Under the pieces are notes generated by a model, which made no database searches, had not been told where the DNA came from, and was given only the letters and a program-made list of their open reading frames with translations. Of a stretch of DNA of 64,000 nt, positions 18,952 through 29,059 are shown piece by piece (position 1 is the stretch's first letter; each line of letters opens with the position of its first letter). The position numbers and the translations under genes were made by a program. This DNA is from Mesorhizobium zhangyense (GTDB lineage: Bacteria > Pseudomonadota > Alphaproteobacteria > Rhizobiales > Rhizobiaceae): the NCBI RefSeq assembly GCF_011045115.1, contig NZ_JAAKZG010000001.1:558001-622000 (forward strand), written 5' to 3'.

Positions 18952-20580
18952 TTAGACCAGCCGCGACTGCTCCACCGCCGCTTCGATGAAGCTCGCAAAT
19001 AGCGGATGCGGCTCCAGCGGGCGGCTCTTCAGTTCAGGGTGATACTGGACGCCGATGAACCAGGGATGGTCGGGATATTCGACCGTCTCGGGCAGCACAC
19101 CATCGGGCGACATGCCGGCGAAAACCAGGCCGCAATCCTCCAGCCGCTCCTTGTAGTCGACATTGACCTCATAGCGGTGGCGGTGGCGCTCCGAAATATC
19201 GGTGCTGCCGTAAATTTCGGCGATCTTCGACCCCTCGCCGAGTTTCGCCTCATAAGCGCCGAGCCGCATCGTGCCGCCTAGATCGCCCGTCTCGCGGCGC
19301 TTTTCCAGCATGTTGCCGCGCAGCCATTCGGTCATCAGGCCGACCACCGGTTCATCGGTAGGACCAAACTCCGTCGAGGAGGCATGTTCGACGCCGGCCA
19401 GCGAGCGCGCCGCCTCGATACAGGCCATCTGCATGCCGAAGCAGATGCCGAAATACGGGACCTTGCGCTCGCGAGCGAATTTCGCTGCAAGGATCTTGCC
19501 TTCGGAGCCACGCTCGCCGAAACCGCCCGGCACCAGAATGCCGTGGACCTTTTCGAGCCAGGGCGACGGGTCTTCCTTCTCGAAGATTTCCGATTCGATC
19601 CAGTCGAGTTTTACGCGAACATTGTTCGCGAGGCCGCCATGCGACAGCGCTTCGATCAGCGATTTGTAGGCGTCCTTGAGGCCGGTATATTTGCCGACGA
19701 TGGCGATGGTGACCTCGCCTTCGGGATTGTGAATAAGGTTCGATACGTTTTCCCACGGGTCGAGGCGCGGCTTGGGCGCCGGGTCGATTCCGAAAGCGGC
19801 CAGCACTTCCGAATCGAGGCCTTCCTTGTGATAGGCCAGCGGCACATCGTAGATGTGGCCGACATCGAGCGCCTGGATGACGGCGGATTCGCGGACATTG
19901 CAGAACAGCGACAGTTTTCTGCGCTCTTCCTTGGGAATATCACGATCGGCACGCACCAGCAGGATGTCAGGCGCGATGCCGATGGAGCGCAGCTCCTTGA
20001 CCGAATGCTGCGTCGGCTTGGTCTTCAGCTCGCCGGCGGTCGGGATGTAGGGCATCAACGTCAGATGGACGTAGACCGCATTGTTGCGCGGCAGGTCGTT
20101 GCCGAGCTGGCGGATGGCTTCCAGAAACGGCATCGCCTCAATGTCGCCGACGGTGCCGCCGATCTCGCACAGGACAAAATCATAGTCCTCATTGCCGCCG
20201 ATAATGAAATTCTTGATCTCGTCGGTGACGTGCGGAATCACCTGCACGGTCGCGCCGAGATAGTCGCCGCGGCGTTCGCGTTCGATGATGTTCTTGTAAA
20301 TGCGACCCGTCGTGATGTTGTCGCTCTGGTTGGCCGAGCGGCCGGTGAAGCGCTCGTAGTGGCCGAGATCGAGATCGGTCTCGGCGCCATCGTCGGTCAC
20401 GAAGACTTCGCCGTGCTGGTAAGGCGACATCGTGCCGGGATCGACATTCAGGTAAGGGTCGAGTTTTCGGATGCGCACGCGATAGCCGCGTGCTTGCAAA
20501 AGGGCTCCAAGAGCCGCTGCTGCAATGCCTTTTCCGAGCGAGGAAACCACGCCGCCAGTGATGAATACATATCGCGCCAT
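18952..20580 (-). CDS. pyrG: CTP synthase
   Basis: Makes CTP from UTP, ATP and glutamine. The 542-residue protein has the amidoligase half ([24 protein letters not shown], then [36 protein letters not shown] in its usual form) and the C-terminal class I glutamine amidotransferase half with the nucleophile in [14 protein letters not shown] and the His-Glu pair in [10 protein letters not shown]. The ORF allows a start three codons earlier; [10 protein letters not shown] at 20580 is the family start. In many relatives the order is tpiA-secG-pyrG-kdsA-eno; here an L,D-transpeptidase stands between secG and pyrG. Confidence 0.97.
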   Translation of the reverse strand: MARYVFITGGVVSSLGKGIAAAALGALLQARGYRVRIRKLDPYLNVDPGTMSPYQHGEVFVTDDGAETDLDLGHYERFTGRSANQSDNITTGRIYKNIIERERRGDYLGATVQVIPHVTDEIKNFIIGGNEDYDFVLCEIGGTVGDIEAMPFLEAIRQLGNDLPRNNAVYVHLTLMPYIPTAGELKTKPTQHSVKELRSIGIAPDILLVRADRDIPKEERRKLSLFCNVRESAVIQALDVGHIYDVPLAYHKEGLDSEVLAAFGIDPAPKPRLDPWENVSNLIHNPEGEVTIAIVGKYTGLKDAYKSLIEALSHGGLANNVRVKLDWIESEIFEKEDPSPWLEKVHGILVPGGFGERGSEGKILAAKFARERKVPYFGICFGMQMACIEAARSLAGVEHASSTEFGPTDEPVVGLMTEWLRGNMLEKRRETGDLGGTMRLGAYEAKLGEGSKIAEIYGSTDISERHRHRYEVNVDYKERLEDCGLVFAGMSPDGVLPETVEYPDHPWFIGVQYHPELKSRPLEPHPLFASFIEAAVEQSRLV

Positions 20581-20682
20581 GGGAGTCATCGCTTAACGTT
20601 ACAGGATTGATTCCGCCAGAAGAAAATACGCAACGCGTGCGTTTTCCCGGCTTGGTTTATATGGGTTCTTATCCGCCCAAAC

Positions 20683-20711
20683 AAAAAGGGCCGGCTGGGC
20701 CGGCCCTTTTT
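20683..20711. terminator. Bidirectional rho-independent terminator
   Basis: AAAAAGGGCCGGC, a short loop and GCCGGCCCTTTTT form a hairpin with A- and T-runs on both sides. It lies 18 bases after the L,D-transpeptidase stop and about 100 bases upstream of pyrG, so it separates these two minus-strand genes. Confidence 0.85.
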
Positions 20712-20728
20712 GCCGTAAAATCAGAGTT

Positions 20729-21676
20729 TTACAGGACGACTACATCCGTACCCATCTTGACCCGGCGATAGAGGTCCATGACGTGGTCGTTGACCATGCG
20801 GAAGCAGCCGTTCGACGAATTGGTGCCGATGGTCTGCGGCTGGTTGGTGCCGTGGATGCGGATATGGGTGTCGCTCTTGCCCTGGTAGAGATAGATCGCA
20901 CGTGCGCCGAGCGGGTTTTCGGGGCCGCCGGGCATACCGTCCTTGTACTGGCCGTATTTCTTCGGCTCGCGCTTCTGCATGTCGAGCGTCGGGATCCAGC
21001 GCGGCCATTCCTGCTTGTCGCCGACTTTCGCGGTGCCCTTGAACTCAAGCCCTTCGCGGCCGACCGCGATCGCATAGCGGCGGGCAGTGGAGGACGATTC
21101 CATGAGATAGAGATAGCGGGCACGGGTATCGATGACGATGGTGCCGCGCGGGTAGCCCGAGAACTCGACCGACTGCGGCTCGAAGTCCGACTTCACCTTG
21201 AATTTCTTGTTGGCCTGCTTCTGCTCCAGCACCGCGTCAAGCGCGCGGGTCTGCGGCAGCATGTTCGGCGAGGATGGGTCGCCGCCGAACAGAACGGAGA
21301 GGAAGCCGCCCTGCGGACGATCCTGTGCTTCGCTGCGCAATTCACCGTTGTTGCCGGTCATCGTGATCGCAGAGGGATCGGCGAGCGGCACTGCCGCAAC
21401 GGTCTGCACTTTGCCTTTCGCGCCTGCAAGCTTCCGATCTTCCTTGGCCTTGACCTTGGCATCGGCGACCGCCTTCTGCTGCTTGGCCTTTTCCTTGGCG
21501 GTAAGCTTCTTTTTCTTGTCGTTCTTGTCGACTTTCTGATCTTTGGTATCCGCCTCGACGGCCTTGCTCTTGAGCGGGAAAAGGTAAGTCTTGGCCGGAG
21601 TGGTTTCGGCATAGGCCGGAGCGGACACGCCAATGGCGGCGCAGAGGCCCAGTAGAATAAGGCTGCGAATAAGCAT
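20729..21676 (-). CDS. L,D-transpeptidase (YkuD domain), exported
   Basis: A 315-residue periplasmic enzyme that forms 3-3 peptidoglycan cross-links or attaches proteins to peptidoglycan. MLIRSLILLGLCAAIGVSAPAYA is a signal peptide cut after AYA. A highly charged lysine-rich linker (about 37-85) follows. The C-terminal YkuD domain has RYAIAVGREGLEFKGTAKVG, the IRIHGTNQPQTIGTNSSNGC active site with its conserved His and the nucleophile C291, and FRMVNDHVMDLY. The ORF is open 11 codons further upstream, but the signal peptide fixes the start at 21676. Rhizobiales rely heavily on L,D-cross-links for polar growth. Confidence 0.92.
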   Translation of the reverse strand: MLIRSLILLGLCAAIGVSAPAYAETTPAKTYLFPLKSKAVEADTKDQKVDKNDKKKKLTAKEKAKQQKAVADAKVKAKEDRKLAGAKGKVQTVAAVPLADPSAITMTGNNGELRSEAQDRPQGGFLSVLFGGDPSSPNMLPQTRALDAVLEQKQANKKFKVKSDFEPQSVEFSGYPRGTIVIDTRARYLYLMESSSTARRYAIAVGREGLEFKGTAKVGDKQEWPRWIPTLDMQKREPKKYGQYKDGMPGGPENPLGARAIYLYQGKSDTHIRIHGTNQPQTIGTNSSNGCFRMVNDHVMDLYRRVKMGTDVVVL

Positions 21677-21897
21677 GATTGCGATCCCGAAATAAATGCA
21701 CGTCGGCACCGCATGGTTTATGCGATGCGAATGCCGACATTGCCGCTGCGGGATTTATAAGCAATTAACGCTGAAAATCACAAGGAGGGCTTGCTTCACG
21801 AAGCCGCGATTCTTAGCCGAAGAATCACCATTTGCGGCGAGTGTGTTCAAACAACAACAGGTTGCAGCCCGAAACGCGAAAAGCCCCTACTCCTAAT

Positions 21898-21931
21898 GAC
21901 TTAGCCCCGCCGGTAAGGGCGGGGCTAAGTC
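21898..21931. terminator. 14-bp perfect hairpin downstream of secG
   Basis: GACTTAGCCCCGCC (21898-21911) and GGCGGGGCTAAGTC (21918-21931) are perfect arms around six bases, 22 bases after the secG stop. There is no T-run, so this is either a T-less terminator or a 3'-end stabilising hairpin. Confidence 0.55.
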
Positions 21932-21952
21932 ACGAAGTAGATCATAAGAAGA

Positions 21953-22402
21953 TTACTGGTTCGGAACCTGAGGCGTTGCCGGCTGAGCCGGTGCCGTCGC
22001 CGGCGGCGTAGCCGCATCGCTGCCCGACGGAGGCGTGGTCACTGGGGCGGGCGTCGTGGCCGGCGGGGTGCTCGGAGCGCCGCCAAGCTGGTCGAGGACG
22101 CCACCACCGCTGCCGGTGCCGCCATTGTTGTTCGTGCCACCCTGCGTGGTCGGCACGCGGTCGAGAATGTCGATCGGGCGCTCGCCGTAACGGGCGATGA
22201 TGGAAAGGATCAGCGACGTCGCGAAGAATGCCGCCGCCAGAATGGCCGTGGCGCGCGTCAGCGCGTTGGCGGCACCGCGTGCGGTCATGAAGCCCGAGCC
22301 GCCGCCAATGCCAAGGCCGCCGCCCTCGGAGCGCTGCAGAAGCACGACGCCGACAAGCGCGAGAACGACCATGAGATGGATGACGATGATTACGGTTTCC
22401 AT
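21953..22402 (-). CDS. secG: Preprotein translocase subunit SecG
   Basis: Auxiliary membrane subunit of the SecYEG translocon. The 149-residue protein has two membrane helices (VIIVIHLMVVLALVGVVLLQ and AILAAAFFATSLILSIIA) around the conserved QRSEGGGLGIGGGSGFMTAR loop. It is longer than the usual 75-110 residues because of a Thr/Pro/Ala/Gly-rich low-complexity tail of about 60 residues, common in rhizobial SecG. The ORF reads 28 codons further upstream, but METVIIVIH at 22402 is the proper start. tpiA lies upstream on the same strand, the usual arrangement. Confidence 0.93.
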   Translation of the reverse strand: METVIIVIHLMVVLALVGVVLLQRSEGGGLGIGGGSGFMTARGAANALTRATAILAAAFFATSLILSIIARYGERPIDILDRVPTTQGGTNNNGGTGSGGGVLDQLGGAPSTPPATTPAPVTTPPSGSDAATPPATAPAQPATPQVPNQ

Positions 22403-22545
22403 GGATTTCCTGGCAAATTCTGGTTCGAGCGCCAAACGGCCCGTTATTTGGAGCGGCTCAATACAATGCTTTTGCAGCATTTCCAAGCCCGCGCCCGAAT
22501 ATGGGGCGCAAAGCGAGGTTTACAAACGCATTTTTCGGCAAAAGG

Positions 22546-23310
22546 TCACATCGCCTGGTAGGCTTCGGCTATGCCGAGGAAATCGGCAGCCTTCAGGCTG
22601 GCGCCGCCGACCAGTGCGCCATCGACATTGTCGATGGCGAGCAATTCGACCGCATTCGAAGGCTTCACCGACCCGCCGTAAAGTATGCGCATCTTGCCGG
22701 CGTCCGCGCCCAGCCGTTCAAGCAGGCGAGCGCGAATATGGGCATGGGCCTCGGCAACATCGGCCACCGTCGGCGTCAACCCGGTGCCGATGGCCCAGAC
22801 AGGCTCGTAAGCGATCACAGCGTTGGCCGGCGTTGCGCTGGCAGGAACCGAACCCTCGATCTGCCGCGACAATATGTCGAGGGTAGCACCGCTTTCACGT
22901 TCCGCGCGCGTTTCGCCGATGCAGATGACGGCGACGAGCCCTGCCCGCCAGGCCGCTTCGGCCTTGGCGCGGACGGCCGCGTCGTCTTCGCCATGGTCGG
23001 TACGCCGTTCGGAATGGCCAACAATCACATGGCTAGCGCCTGCGTCCTTGAGCATTTCAGCCGAAACGTCGCCGGTATGGGCACCGCTTTCCTTGGCGTG
23101 ACAATCCTCGCCGCCGATGCGCACCGGGGTACTGGCTGCGATTTCCGCGGCCCGAAAAACAAGCGTCGCAGGCACGCAGACCAGCGCTTCCGTGTCGGCA
23201 TCGAGCCCATGCATGAAACCGTGGGTGATGGCGCGAAGTTCGTTCAGCGAGGCACTGGTTCCGTTCATCTTCCAGTTGCCTGCGACCAGCGGACGAATTC
23301 CTGGTGTCAT
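22546..23310 (-). CDS. tpiA: Triose-phosphate isomerase
   Basis: Interconverts dihydroxyacetone phosphate and glyceraldehyde 3-phosphate in glycolysis. The 254-residue TIM barrel has [10 protein letters not shown] with catalytic K14, VIVGHSERR with H99, the catalytic glutamate E169 in [12 protein letters not shown], and the phosphate-binding [11 protein letters not shown] and GALVGGASL strands. The ORF is open 22 codons upstream, but [14 protein letters not shown] fits the family. It is divergent from the ppiD-trp operon across 146 bases. Confidence 0.97.
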   Translation of the reverse strand: MTPGIRPLVAGNWKMNGTSASLNELRAITHGFMHGLDADTEALVCVPATLVFRAAEIAASTPVRIGGEDCHAKESGAHTGDVSAEMLKDAGASHVIVGHSERRTDHGEDDAAVRAKAEAAWRAGLVAVICIGETRAERESGATLDILSRQIEGSVPASATPANAVIAYEPVWAIGTGLTPTVADVAEAHAHIRARLLERLGADAGKMRILYGGSVKPSNAVELLAIDNVDGALVGGASLKAADFLGIAEAYQAM

Positions 23311-23456
23311 TGCTCTTCCCATCTTTATTGTAACGGCGACCCGCGCCCTCCCTACCAAAATCAGGCCACAAAGCAATCGACAGTGAGGCTGAAGGACGCT
23401 ATTGCCCTTCGTTCAGACACTAAACACGCCTAAATACGCCAAGACCGGAACCGATC

Positions 23457-25346
23457 ATGCTCAATAGCTTGCGAAATGCCGCTGGAACCTGGGTTGCGAA
23501 GCTTCTGCTTCTTATGCTGGTTGTCAGCTTTGCCGTCTGGGGCATTTCCGGGGAAATGATGAGTGGCGGTGGCGGCAACAAGGTGCTGACCGCCGGCGGC
23601 ACATCGGTCTCCGTCAACGAATACCGTCTTGCCTATGACCGGCAGATCAATGCGCTGTCGCAGCAGTTCGGCCAGCGCATCACCCGCGAACAGGCAACTG
23701 CATTCGGCATAGACAATCAGGTCCTGGCGCAGCTCGTTGCCGGTGCTGTGCTGGACGAACAGGCCCGCAAGATGGGCCTCGGCTTGTCGAAGGATCGGCT
23801 CGCGGCCCTTACCGCCGAGGATACGGCCTTCCAGGGACCGGACGGCCGCTTCAACCGCCAGCAATTCGACTATGTGCTGCGACAGGTCGGCATGCGTCCG
23901 GACGACTATTTCGCTTCGCGAGGCCAGGTGGCGATCCGCCAGCAGATCGTCGAGGCGGTGTCCGACGGCATGAAAGCACCGGATACGTTCCTGCGCGCTT
24001 ACGCGCTCTACCAGGGCGAGGATCGCACCGTCGATTATCTGACGTTGCCCAAATCGCTGGTCGAGCCGATCGCCTCGCCGGCGCAGGATGTGCTGGCGAA
24101 ATGGTTCGAGGAAAACAAGAAGACCTATGCGGCGCCCGAATACCGCAAGATTTCCTATGTGAAAATGGAACCGGCCGACATTGCCGACGAAGCGTCGGTG
24201 GGCGACGATCAAATTCGCGAGGACTATGAGAAGAACAAGGCGCGCTACACCACGCCGGAAACCCGGACCATCGAGCAACTGGTCTTCAAGACGCCCGAAG
24301 CGGCGAACGCAGCACTTGATTCGATCAAGGGCGGCGCAACCTTCGACAAGGTCGTGACAGCTGAGGGAAAGACGCAGGCCGACACGCTTCTCGGCACCGT
24401 CGCCAAGGACCGGATTGCCGACAAGGCCGTGGCGGATGCCGCCTTCGCGCTCGGCGCCAACGAGGTGAGCCCGGTCGTGCAGGGTGCATTCGGCCCCGTG
24501 CTTTTGCGCGTCACCGAAATCAAGCCTGCCGTGGAGAAGCCGCTCGCCGAACTGTCTGCCGTAATTCGCAAGAACCTGGCGCTGACGGAAGCCAGCCGCG
24601 TTCTGATCCAGACGCACGACGCTTATGAGGATGCCCGCGCTAATGGCGAATCGATGAAGGAAGCCGCCGACAAGCTGAAGCTCAAGGTCGTGACCATCGA
24701 CGCTATCGACCGTGCTGCCCTGCGTCCGGATGGTTCGATCGTCAACACACTGCCCCAGTCGCGCGAACTGATTCAGGCCGTATTCCAGGCTGACGCCGGC
24801 ATCGAGAACCCGCCCGTGACCATCGGCTCGAGCGGCTACGTCTTCTACGAGGCCGAAAGCGTCACCGCAGCCCGCGATCGCACGCTGGATGAGGTGCGCG
24901 AAAAGGCCGTTGCCGACTGGACGAAGCAGGAAACGGCGACACGGCTCGCCGCCAAGGGCGCGGAACTTCAAAAACGCATCAAGGACGGCACCTCACTGGA
25001 CACGCTGGCAAGCGAACTGTCGCAGGAAAAGCAGACCAAGCGCGGATTGAAGCGCGAGGCGGACGACGCTGATTTCGGCAAGCCGGGCGTCGCTGCAGCC
25101 TTTGGCGTAGGCGAAAACGGCGTCGGCGTGTTCCCGGCTCCGGCCGGGGATGCACAGATCCTGTTCAGGGTTGCCGAGGTGTTCGAGCCTGCCGGCGCAG
25201 GCGCCGACACCGTGCCCGAGGATGCGCGCAAGCAGTTTGCAGCTGGCATGTCCGACGATCTTCTGGACCAGTTGGTGGCGCGGTTGCAGACGCAGTATAC
25301 CGTCGAGATCAACCGAAACGCCGTCACCCAGGCACTCGCCTTCTGA
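23457..25346 (+). CDS. ppiD: Membrane-anchored periplasmic folding factor PpiD-like (SurA_N and PPIC domains)
   Basis: A 629-residue periplasmic peptidyl-prolyl isomerase or chaperone, anchored by one N-terminal helix ([19 protein letters not shown], about 16-35). The SurA-N-like region ([26 protein letters not shown] onward, about 45-200) is followed by a parvulin-type domain starting near residue 265 ([21 protein letters not shown]) and a helical tail. It helps outer-membrane and secreted proteins fold after the Sec translocon. It is the first gene of a plus-strand series; trpD begins two bases after its stop, so it is the promoter-proximal gene of the trpDC-moaC-moeA transcript, a conserved alphaproteobacterial order. 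Confidence 0.92.
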   Translation: MLNSLRNAAGTWVAKLLLLMLVVSFAVWGISGEMMSGGGGNKVLTAGGTSVSVNEYRLAYDRQINALSQQFGQRITREQATAFGIDNQVLAQLVAGAVLDEQARKMGLGLSKDRLAALTAEDTAFQGPDGRFNRQQFDYVLRQVGMRPDDYFASRGQVAIRQQIVEAVSDGMKAPDTFLRAYALYQGEDRTVDYLTLPKSLVEPIASPAQDVLAKWFEENKKTYAAPEYRKISYVKMEPADIADEASVGDDQIREDYEKNKARYTTPETRTIEQLVFKTPEAANAALDSIKGGATFDKVVTAEGKTQADTLLGTVAKDRIADKAVADAAFALGANEVSPVVQGAFGPVLLRVTEIKPAVEKPLAELSAVIRKNLALTEASRVLIQTHDAYEDARANGESMKEAADKLKLKVVTIDAIDRAALRPDGSIVNTLPQSRELIQAVFQADAGIENPPVTIGSSGYVFYEAESVTAARDRTLDEVREKAVADWTKQETATRLAAKGAELQKRIKDGTSLDTLASELSQEKQTKRGLKREADDADFGKPGVAAAFGVGENGVGVFPAPAGDAQILFRVAEVFEPAGAGADTVPEDARKQFAAGMSDDLLDQLVARLQTQYTVEINRNAVTQALAF

Positions 25347-25348
25347 CG

Positions 25349-26359
25349 ATGACCACGCTCAAACCGCATCTCGCCAAGGTCGCCACGGGAGCGGCCCTGA
25401 CTTTCGAGGAGGCCAAGGAAGCCTTCGACATCATCATGTCGGGCGAAGCCACGCCCGGCCAGATCGGTGCTTTCCTGATGGCACTGCGCGTGCGCGGCGA
25501 GACCGTCGATGAAATCTCCGGCGCTGTTGCAACGATGCGCGCAAAGATGCTGCGGGTCGATGCGCCCGCTGGATCCGTCGACATCGTCGGCACCGGCGGG
25601 GACGGCTCGCACAGCGTCAATATCTCGACCGCCTCGGCCTTCGTCATCGCCGGTTGCGGCGTGCCAGTGGCCAAGCATGGCAATCGTGGCCTGTCCTCGC
25701 AGACGGGCGCGGCCGATGTGCTTATCGCGCTCGGCGTGAAGATCGACCTGACGCCCGAGGCGATCGGCGACTGCATTCGCGAAGCCGGCGTCGGCTTCAT
25801 GTTCGCGCCGGCGCATCATCCCGCGATGCGCCATGTCGGACCGACGCGCGTCGAACTCGGCACCCGCACGATCTTCAATATCCTTGGCCCTCTCTCCAAC
25901 CCGGCCGGCGTCACCCGCCAGATGGTCGGCGTGTTTTCACCCGAATGGGTGCAACCGGTTGCCGAGACGCTGAAGGCGCTTGGTGGCGAGCATGTCTGGG
26001 TGGTCCATGGCGACGGCTATGACGAGATAACCACGACCGGCGAAACGCATGTGTCCGAACTTGCCGGTGGCGCTTTGACGAGTTTCGTTTTGACGCCTGA
26101 GCAATTCGGTCTCAAGCGGCACAGCAAGGACGATCTGCGCGGCGGCGACGCGGCCTTCAACGCCAAGGCGCTGCGCGATATGCTGTCGGGTGCGCCCGGT
26201 GCTTACCGTGATACGGTGCTGATGAATGCCGGTGCAGGACTGGTGATTGCCGGAAAGGCCGCGACGCTTGCCGACGGCGTGAAAGCTGCCGCGGCGGCGA
26301 TCGACAATGGCCGCGCGCTCGGCGTCCTCGACGCGCTGGTAAAAGTTTCGAACGGATAG
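25349..26359 (+). CDS. trpD: Anthranilate phosphoribosyltransferase
   Basis: Second step of tryptophan synthesis: adds phosphoribosyl from PRPP to anthranilate. The 336-residue protein shows the PRPP-binding [39 protein letters not shown] and [20 protein letters not shown] plus [19 protein letters not shown]. The length is standard, and it is not fused to a glutaminase. It is two bases downstream of ppiD and four bases upstream of trpC. trpE/G are not in this window, as is usual where the pathway is split. Confidence 0.97.
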   Translation: MTTLKPHLAKVATGAALTFEEAKEAFDIIMSGEATPGQIGAFLMALRVRGETVDEISGAVATMRAKMLRVDAPAGSVDIVGTGGDGSHSVNISTASAFVIAGCGVPVAKHGNRGLSSQTGAADVLIALGVKIDLTPEAIGDCIREAGVGFMFAPAHHPAMRHVGPTRVELGTRTIFNILGPLSNPAGVTRQMVGVFSPEWVQPVAETLKALGGEHVWVVHGDGYDEITTTGETHVSELAGGALTSFVLTPEQFGLKRHSKDDLRGGDAAFNAKALRDMLSGAPGAYRDTVLMNAGAGLVIAGKAATLADGVKAAAAAIDNGRALGVLDALVKVSNG

Positions 26360-26363
26360 AGCG

Positions 26364-27179
26364 ATGGCCGATATTCTGACCCGGATCGAGGCCTACAAGC
26401 GCGACGAGATCGCCGCCGCCAAGGCCCGCACACCGCTGGCCGAACTCAGGGCCCGCGCCCGCGACGCCGATGCGCCGCGCGGTTTTCACGCCGCCTTGCA
26501 AGCAAAGCGCGATGCCGGCGACTTCGCGCTGATCGCCGAGATCAAGAAGGCGAGCCCTTCCAAGGGATTGATTCGTCCGGATTTCGATCCGCCGGCGCTG
26601 GCGCAGGCTTACGAAGAAGGAGGTGCAGCCTGCCTTTCGGTGCTGACCGACACGCCGTCGTTTCAGGGCGCACCTGAATTCCTGACCAAAGCGCGCGCTA
26701 CCTGCAAACTGCCGGCCCTGCGCAAGGATTTCATGTTCGAACCCTATCAGGTCTATGAAGCGCGCGCCTGGGGCGCGGATGCCATTCTGATCATCATGGC
26801 GAGCCTGACCGACGACGATGCCAAGGCGCTGGAGGATGCAGCCTTCGAACTGGGCATGGACGTACTCATCGAGGTGCATGACGAGGCAGAGACGGAACGG
26901 GCACTGAAACTGTCCTCGCGGCTGATCGGCATCAACAACCGCAACCTGCGCACCTTCGAGACAAGTCTCGAAACCTCCGAGCGGCTTTCGTCGCTTGTGC
27001 CCGACGACCGCCTGCTGGTCGGCGAAAGTGGCATCTTCACCCATGAGGATTGCCGGCGGCTGGAGCACTTCGGCATCGGCACATTCCTGGTCGGCGAGAG
27101 CCTGATGCGGCAGCAGGACGTGGCGGCGGCAACGCGGACGCTGCTGACTGGTGCTCCCGCTCATGCGGCGAACGGCTAG
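26364..27179 (+). CDS. trpC: Indole-3-glycerol phosphate synthase
   Basis: Ring closure in tryptophan synthesis, converting carboxyphenylamino-deoxyribulose phosphate to indole-glycerol phosphate. The 271-residue TIM barrel includes [20 protein letters not shown] with the catalytic lysine, the [11 protein letters not shown] strand, [34 protein letters not shown] and [12 protein letters not shown]. It is monofunctional and not fused to TrpF. It starts four bases after trpD and ends three bases before moaC. Confidence 0.97.
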   Translation: MADILTRIEAYKRDEIAAAKARTPLAELRARARDADAPRGFHAALQAKRDAGDFALIAEIKKASPSKGLIRPDFDPPALAQAYEEGGAACLSVLTDTPSFQGAPEFLTKARATCKLPALRKDFMFEPYQVYEARAWGADAILIIMASLTDDDAKALEDAAFELGMDVLIEVHDEAETERALKLSSRLIGINNRNLRTFETSLETSERLSSLVPDDRLLVGESGIFTHEDCRRLEHFGIGTFLVGESLMRQQDVAAATRTLLTGAPAHAANG

Positions 27180-27182
27180 GCC

Positions 27183-27671
27183 ATGAGTGGCAAACCCGCC
27201 CTCACCCATCTCGGCATCGAAGGCCAAGCCCATATGGTCGACGTCGGCGAAAAGCCAGAAACCGAGCGCACGGCGATCGCCGAAGGTTTTGTCACCATGC
27301 TGCCCGAGACGCTGAAATTGATCCGCGAGGGCAATGCCAAGAAGGGCGACGTGCTCGGCACGGCGCGTATCGCTGGCATCATGGCGGCCAAGCGGGCGCA
27401 TGAGCTCATCCCGCTCTGCCATCCGCTGCTGTTGACCAAGGTTTCGGTCGATATCGAGCCGGACGATTCCTTGCCCGGCCTGCGCGTGACCGCACTTGCC
27501 CGCGTCACCGGCAAGACCGGCGTCGAAATGGAAGCGTTGACTGCGGCTTCCGTCGCTTGCCTGACCATCTACGACATGGCCAAGGCCGTCGATCGTGGCA
27601 TGGTCATTTCCGGCATCAGGCTGGTCGAAAAGACCGGCGGCAAATCCGGCGATTATCGGGCTGGTGCATAG
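27183..27671 (+). CDS. moaC: Cyclic pyranopterin monophosphate synthase MoaC
   Basis: Second enzyme of molybdenum-cofactor synthesis; it converts 3',8-cyclo-GTP to cyclic pyranopterin monophosphate. The 162-residue product has [20 protein letters not shown], the [34 protein letters not shown] core and [30 protein letters not shown], with the conserved catalytic lysine and histidines. It sits directly between trpC and moeA, and its stop touches the moeA ATG. The trpDC-moaC-moeA linkage is conserved in Rhizobiales; no direct metabolic link is implied. Confidence 0.97.
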   Translation: MSGKPALTHLGIEGQAHMVDVGEKPETERTAIAEGFVTMLPETLKLIREGNAKKGDVLGTARIAGIMAAKRAHELIPLCHPLLLTKVSVDIEPDDSLPGLRVTALARVTGKTGVEMEALTAASVACLTIYDMAKAVDRGMVISGIRLVEKTGGKSGDYRAGA

Positions 27672-28877
27672 ATGGCGCTGCTGCCGGTCACCGATGCCCT
27701 GCAACGCCTGCTCGATGGCGCCGGTCCCGGCAACGGTGAGTCCGTGCCGTTGGCTGAGGCTGCAGGCCGTGTGCTGGCCGAACCTGTCCGAGCGCTGCGC
27801 ACGCAGCCGCCGTTCGACGCATCCGCCATGGACGGATATGCGGTGCACAGTGCTGACGTCGCCAATGTCCCGGCAACGCTGAATGTCATCGGCGAAGCTC
27901 CGGCCGGGCGGCGCTTTGCCGGCAAAGTAGAGCCGCATCAGGCCGTGCGCATCTTTACCGGCGCGCCGATGCCGGACGGTGCCGACACCATCGTCATCCA
28001 GGAGAATACCAGAAAGCACGAAGGCGGAACCGTTGAGGTCACCGAAACGGTTGATGCCGGGCGGCACATTAGGCGCAAGGGTCTCGATTTTTCCACAGGC
28101 GACCTGCTGCTTGAAAAAGGCAGGGTTCTGGATGCCGGAGCGCTTTCACTGGCGGCGGCGGCCAATCACCCTCACCTTCCCGTCGTGAAAAAACCGCTGC
28201 TGGCGATCATCGCCACCGGCGACGAGCTTTTGCCGCCGGGCAGCGAACCAGGCCCCGACCAGATCATCGCCTCCAACAGCTATGGCGTGGCAGCGATCGC
28301 CGAATCGGTTGGCGCACGGGTGCTCGACCTCGGCATCGCGCCCGATCGCAAGGAGGCCATCTCGGCGCTGATCAAGCGCGCCGTGGAGGCCGGCGCTGAC
28401 GTGATCGTGACGCTGGGCGGCGCATCGGTTGGCGACCACGATTTCATCCATGACGTGCTGACCGAGGAAGGCGTAACCCTCGATTTCTGGAAGATTGCAA
28501 TGCGGCCCGGCAAGCCGCTGATGTTCGGCAGGCTTGGGCACACCCGCTGCATCGGCCTGCCCGGAAATCCGGTGGCGAGCCTCGTCTGCTCGCATCTGTT
28601 CCTGAAGCCGCTGCTGGCGCGGCTTGGCGGGCGACACCATGTGCCGGACATTCATGAGGCGTTCCTCGGCACGGCGATGCAGGCCAACGATCTGCGTCAG
28701 GACTATGTGCGCGCCGTTCTTCGAGACGACGACACCGGGCTTGTTGCGACGCCATTCGAGATCCAGGACTCCTCGATGCTGAGGACCTTCACCGAGGCCA
28801 ATGCATTGATTATCCGCGAGCCTTTTGCGCCGGCGGCTGAGGCCGGCGCGCCGTGCACCGTCCTGAAAATTCGCTGA
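27672..28877 (+). CDS. moeA: Molybdopterin molybdenumtransferase MoeA
   Basis: Inserts molybdate into adenylylated molybdopterin, completing the cofactor. The 401-residue protein has the family layout: PFDASAMDGYAVHSADV, FTGAPMPDGADTIVIQENT, the GDELLPPGSEPGPDQIIASNSYG start of the MoaB/Mog-like domain III, TLGGASVGDHDFIHDVL, and the GLPGNPVASLVCSHLF C-terminal hallmark. It is the last gene of the ppiD-trpDC-moaC-moeA run. lexA follows after a 182-base gap with its own SOS control, so transcription probably restarts there. Confidence 0.97.
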   Translation: MALLPVTDALQRLLDGAGPGNGESVPLAEAAGRVLAEPVRALRTQPPFDASAMDGYAVHSADVANVPATLNVIGEAPAGRRFAGKVEPHQAVRIFTGAPMPDGADTIVIQENTRKHEGGTVEVTETVDAGRHIRRKGLDFSTGDLLLEKGRVLDAGALSLAAAANHPHLPVVKKPLLAIIATGDELLPPGSEPGPDQIIASNSYGVAAIAESVGARVLDLGIAPDRKEAISALIKRAVEAGADVIVTLGGASVGDHDFIHDVLTEEGVTLDFWKIAMRPGKPLMFGRLGHTRCIGLPGNPVASLVCSHLFLKPLLARLGGRHHVPDIHEAFLGTAMQANDLRQDYVRAVLRDDDTGLVATPFEIQDSSMLRTFTEANALIIREPFAPAAEAGAPCTVLKIR

Positions 28878-28898
28878 CCTGAAGCTTCAGAGACTTTC

Positions 28899-28913
28899 GT
28901 TCCGCTCCTGTTC
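28899..28913 (+). promoter_or_regulatory. Upstream SOS (LexA) box
   Basis: GTTC-CGCTCCT-GTTC matches exactly the alphaproteobacterial LexA operator, GTTC-N7-GTTC. It lies 147 bases upstream of the lexA ATG and 22 bases after the moeA stop, so it is either a distal lexA operator or a chance match. Confidence 0.55.
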
Positions 28914-28993
28914 GGTTGAGAGTCTCCAAAGTCGGAGTGTTCGCGTATTGTTTCCACCACGTTAATATATTCATTAAAATTTAAACGGTTGCA

Positions 28994-29008
28994 GAACACA
29001 AATGGAAC
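28994..29008 (+). promoter_or_regulatory. SOS (LexA) box of the lexA promoter
   Basis: GAAC-ACAAATG-GAAC is a perfect GAAC-N7-GAAC operator, the form used in Rhizobiales instead of the E. coli CTG-N10-CAG box. It lies 52 bases upstream of the lexA ATG. A near-match, GTTC-TGGTTTT-GTTT, follows at 29020-29034. The pair fits autorepression of lexA. Confidence 0.85.
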
Positions 29009-29059
29009 AGATAGTGTTTGTTCTGGTTTTGTTTTTGATTTGATTCTTCGGGGGTGGCC

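Noticed and set aside
23430-24971. Open frame of 513 codons antisense to ppiD
   Set aside because: Inside ppiD on the opposite strand; no domain similarity.
26157-28067. Open frame of 636 codons antisense to trpD-trpC-moaC-moeA
   Set aside because: It spans several well-identified genes on the other strand, which no real gene would do; it has the shadow composition.
28960-28985. CtrA box (TTAA-N7-TTAA) before lexA
   Set aside because: TTAATATATTCATTAA has an 8-base spacer instead of 7, in an AT-rich patch; more likely chance.
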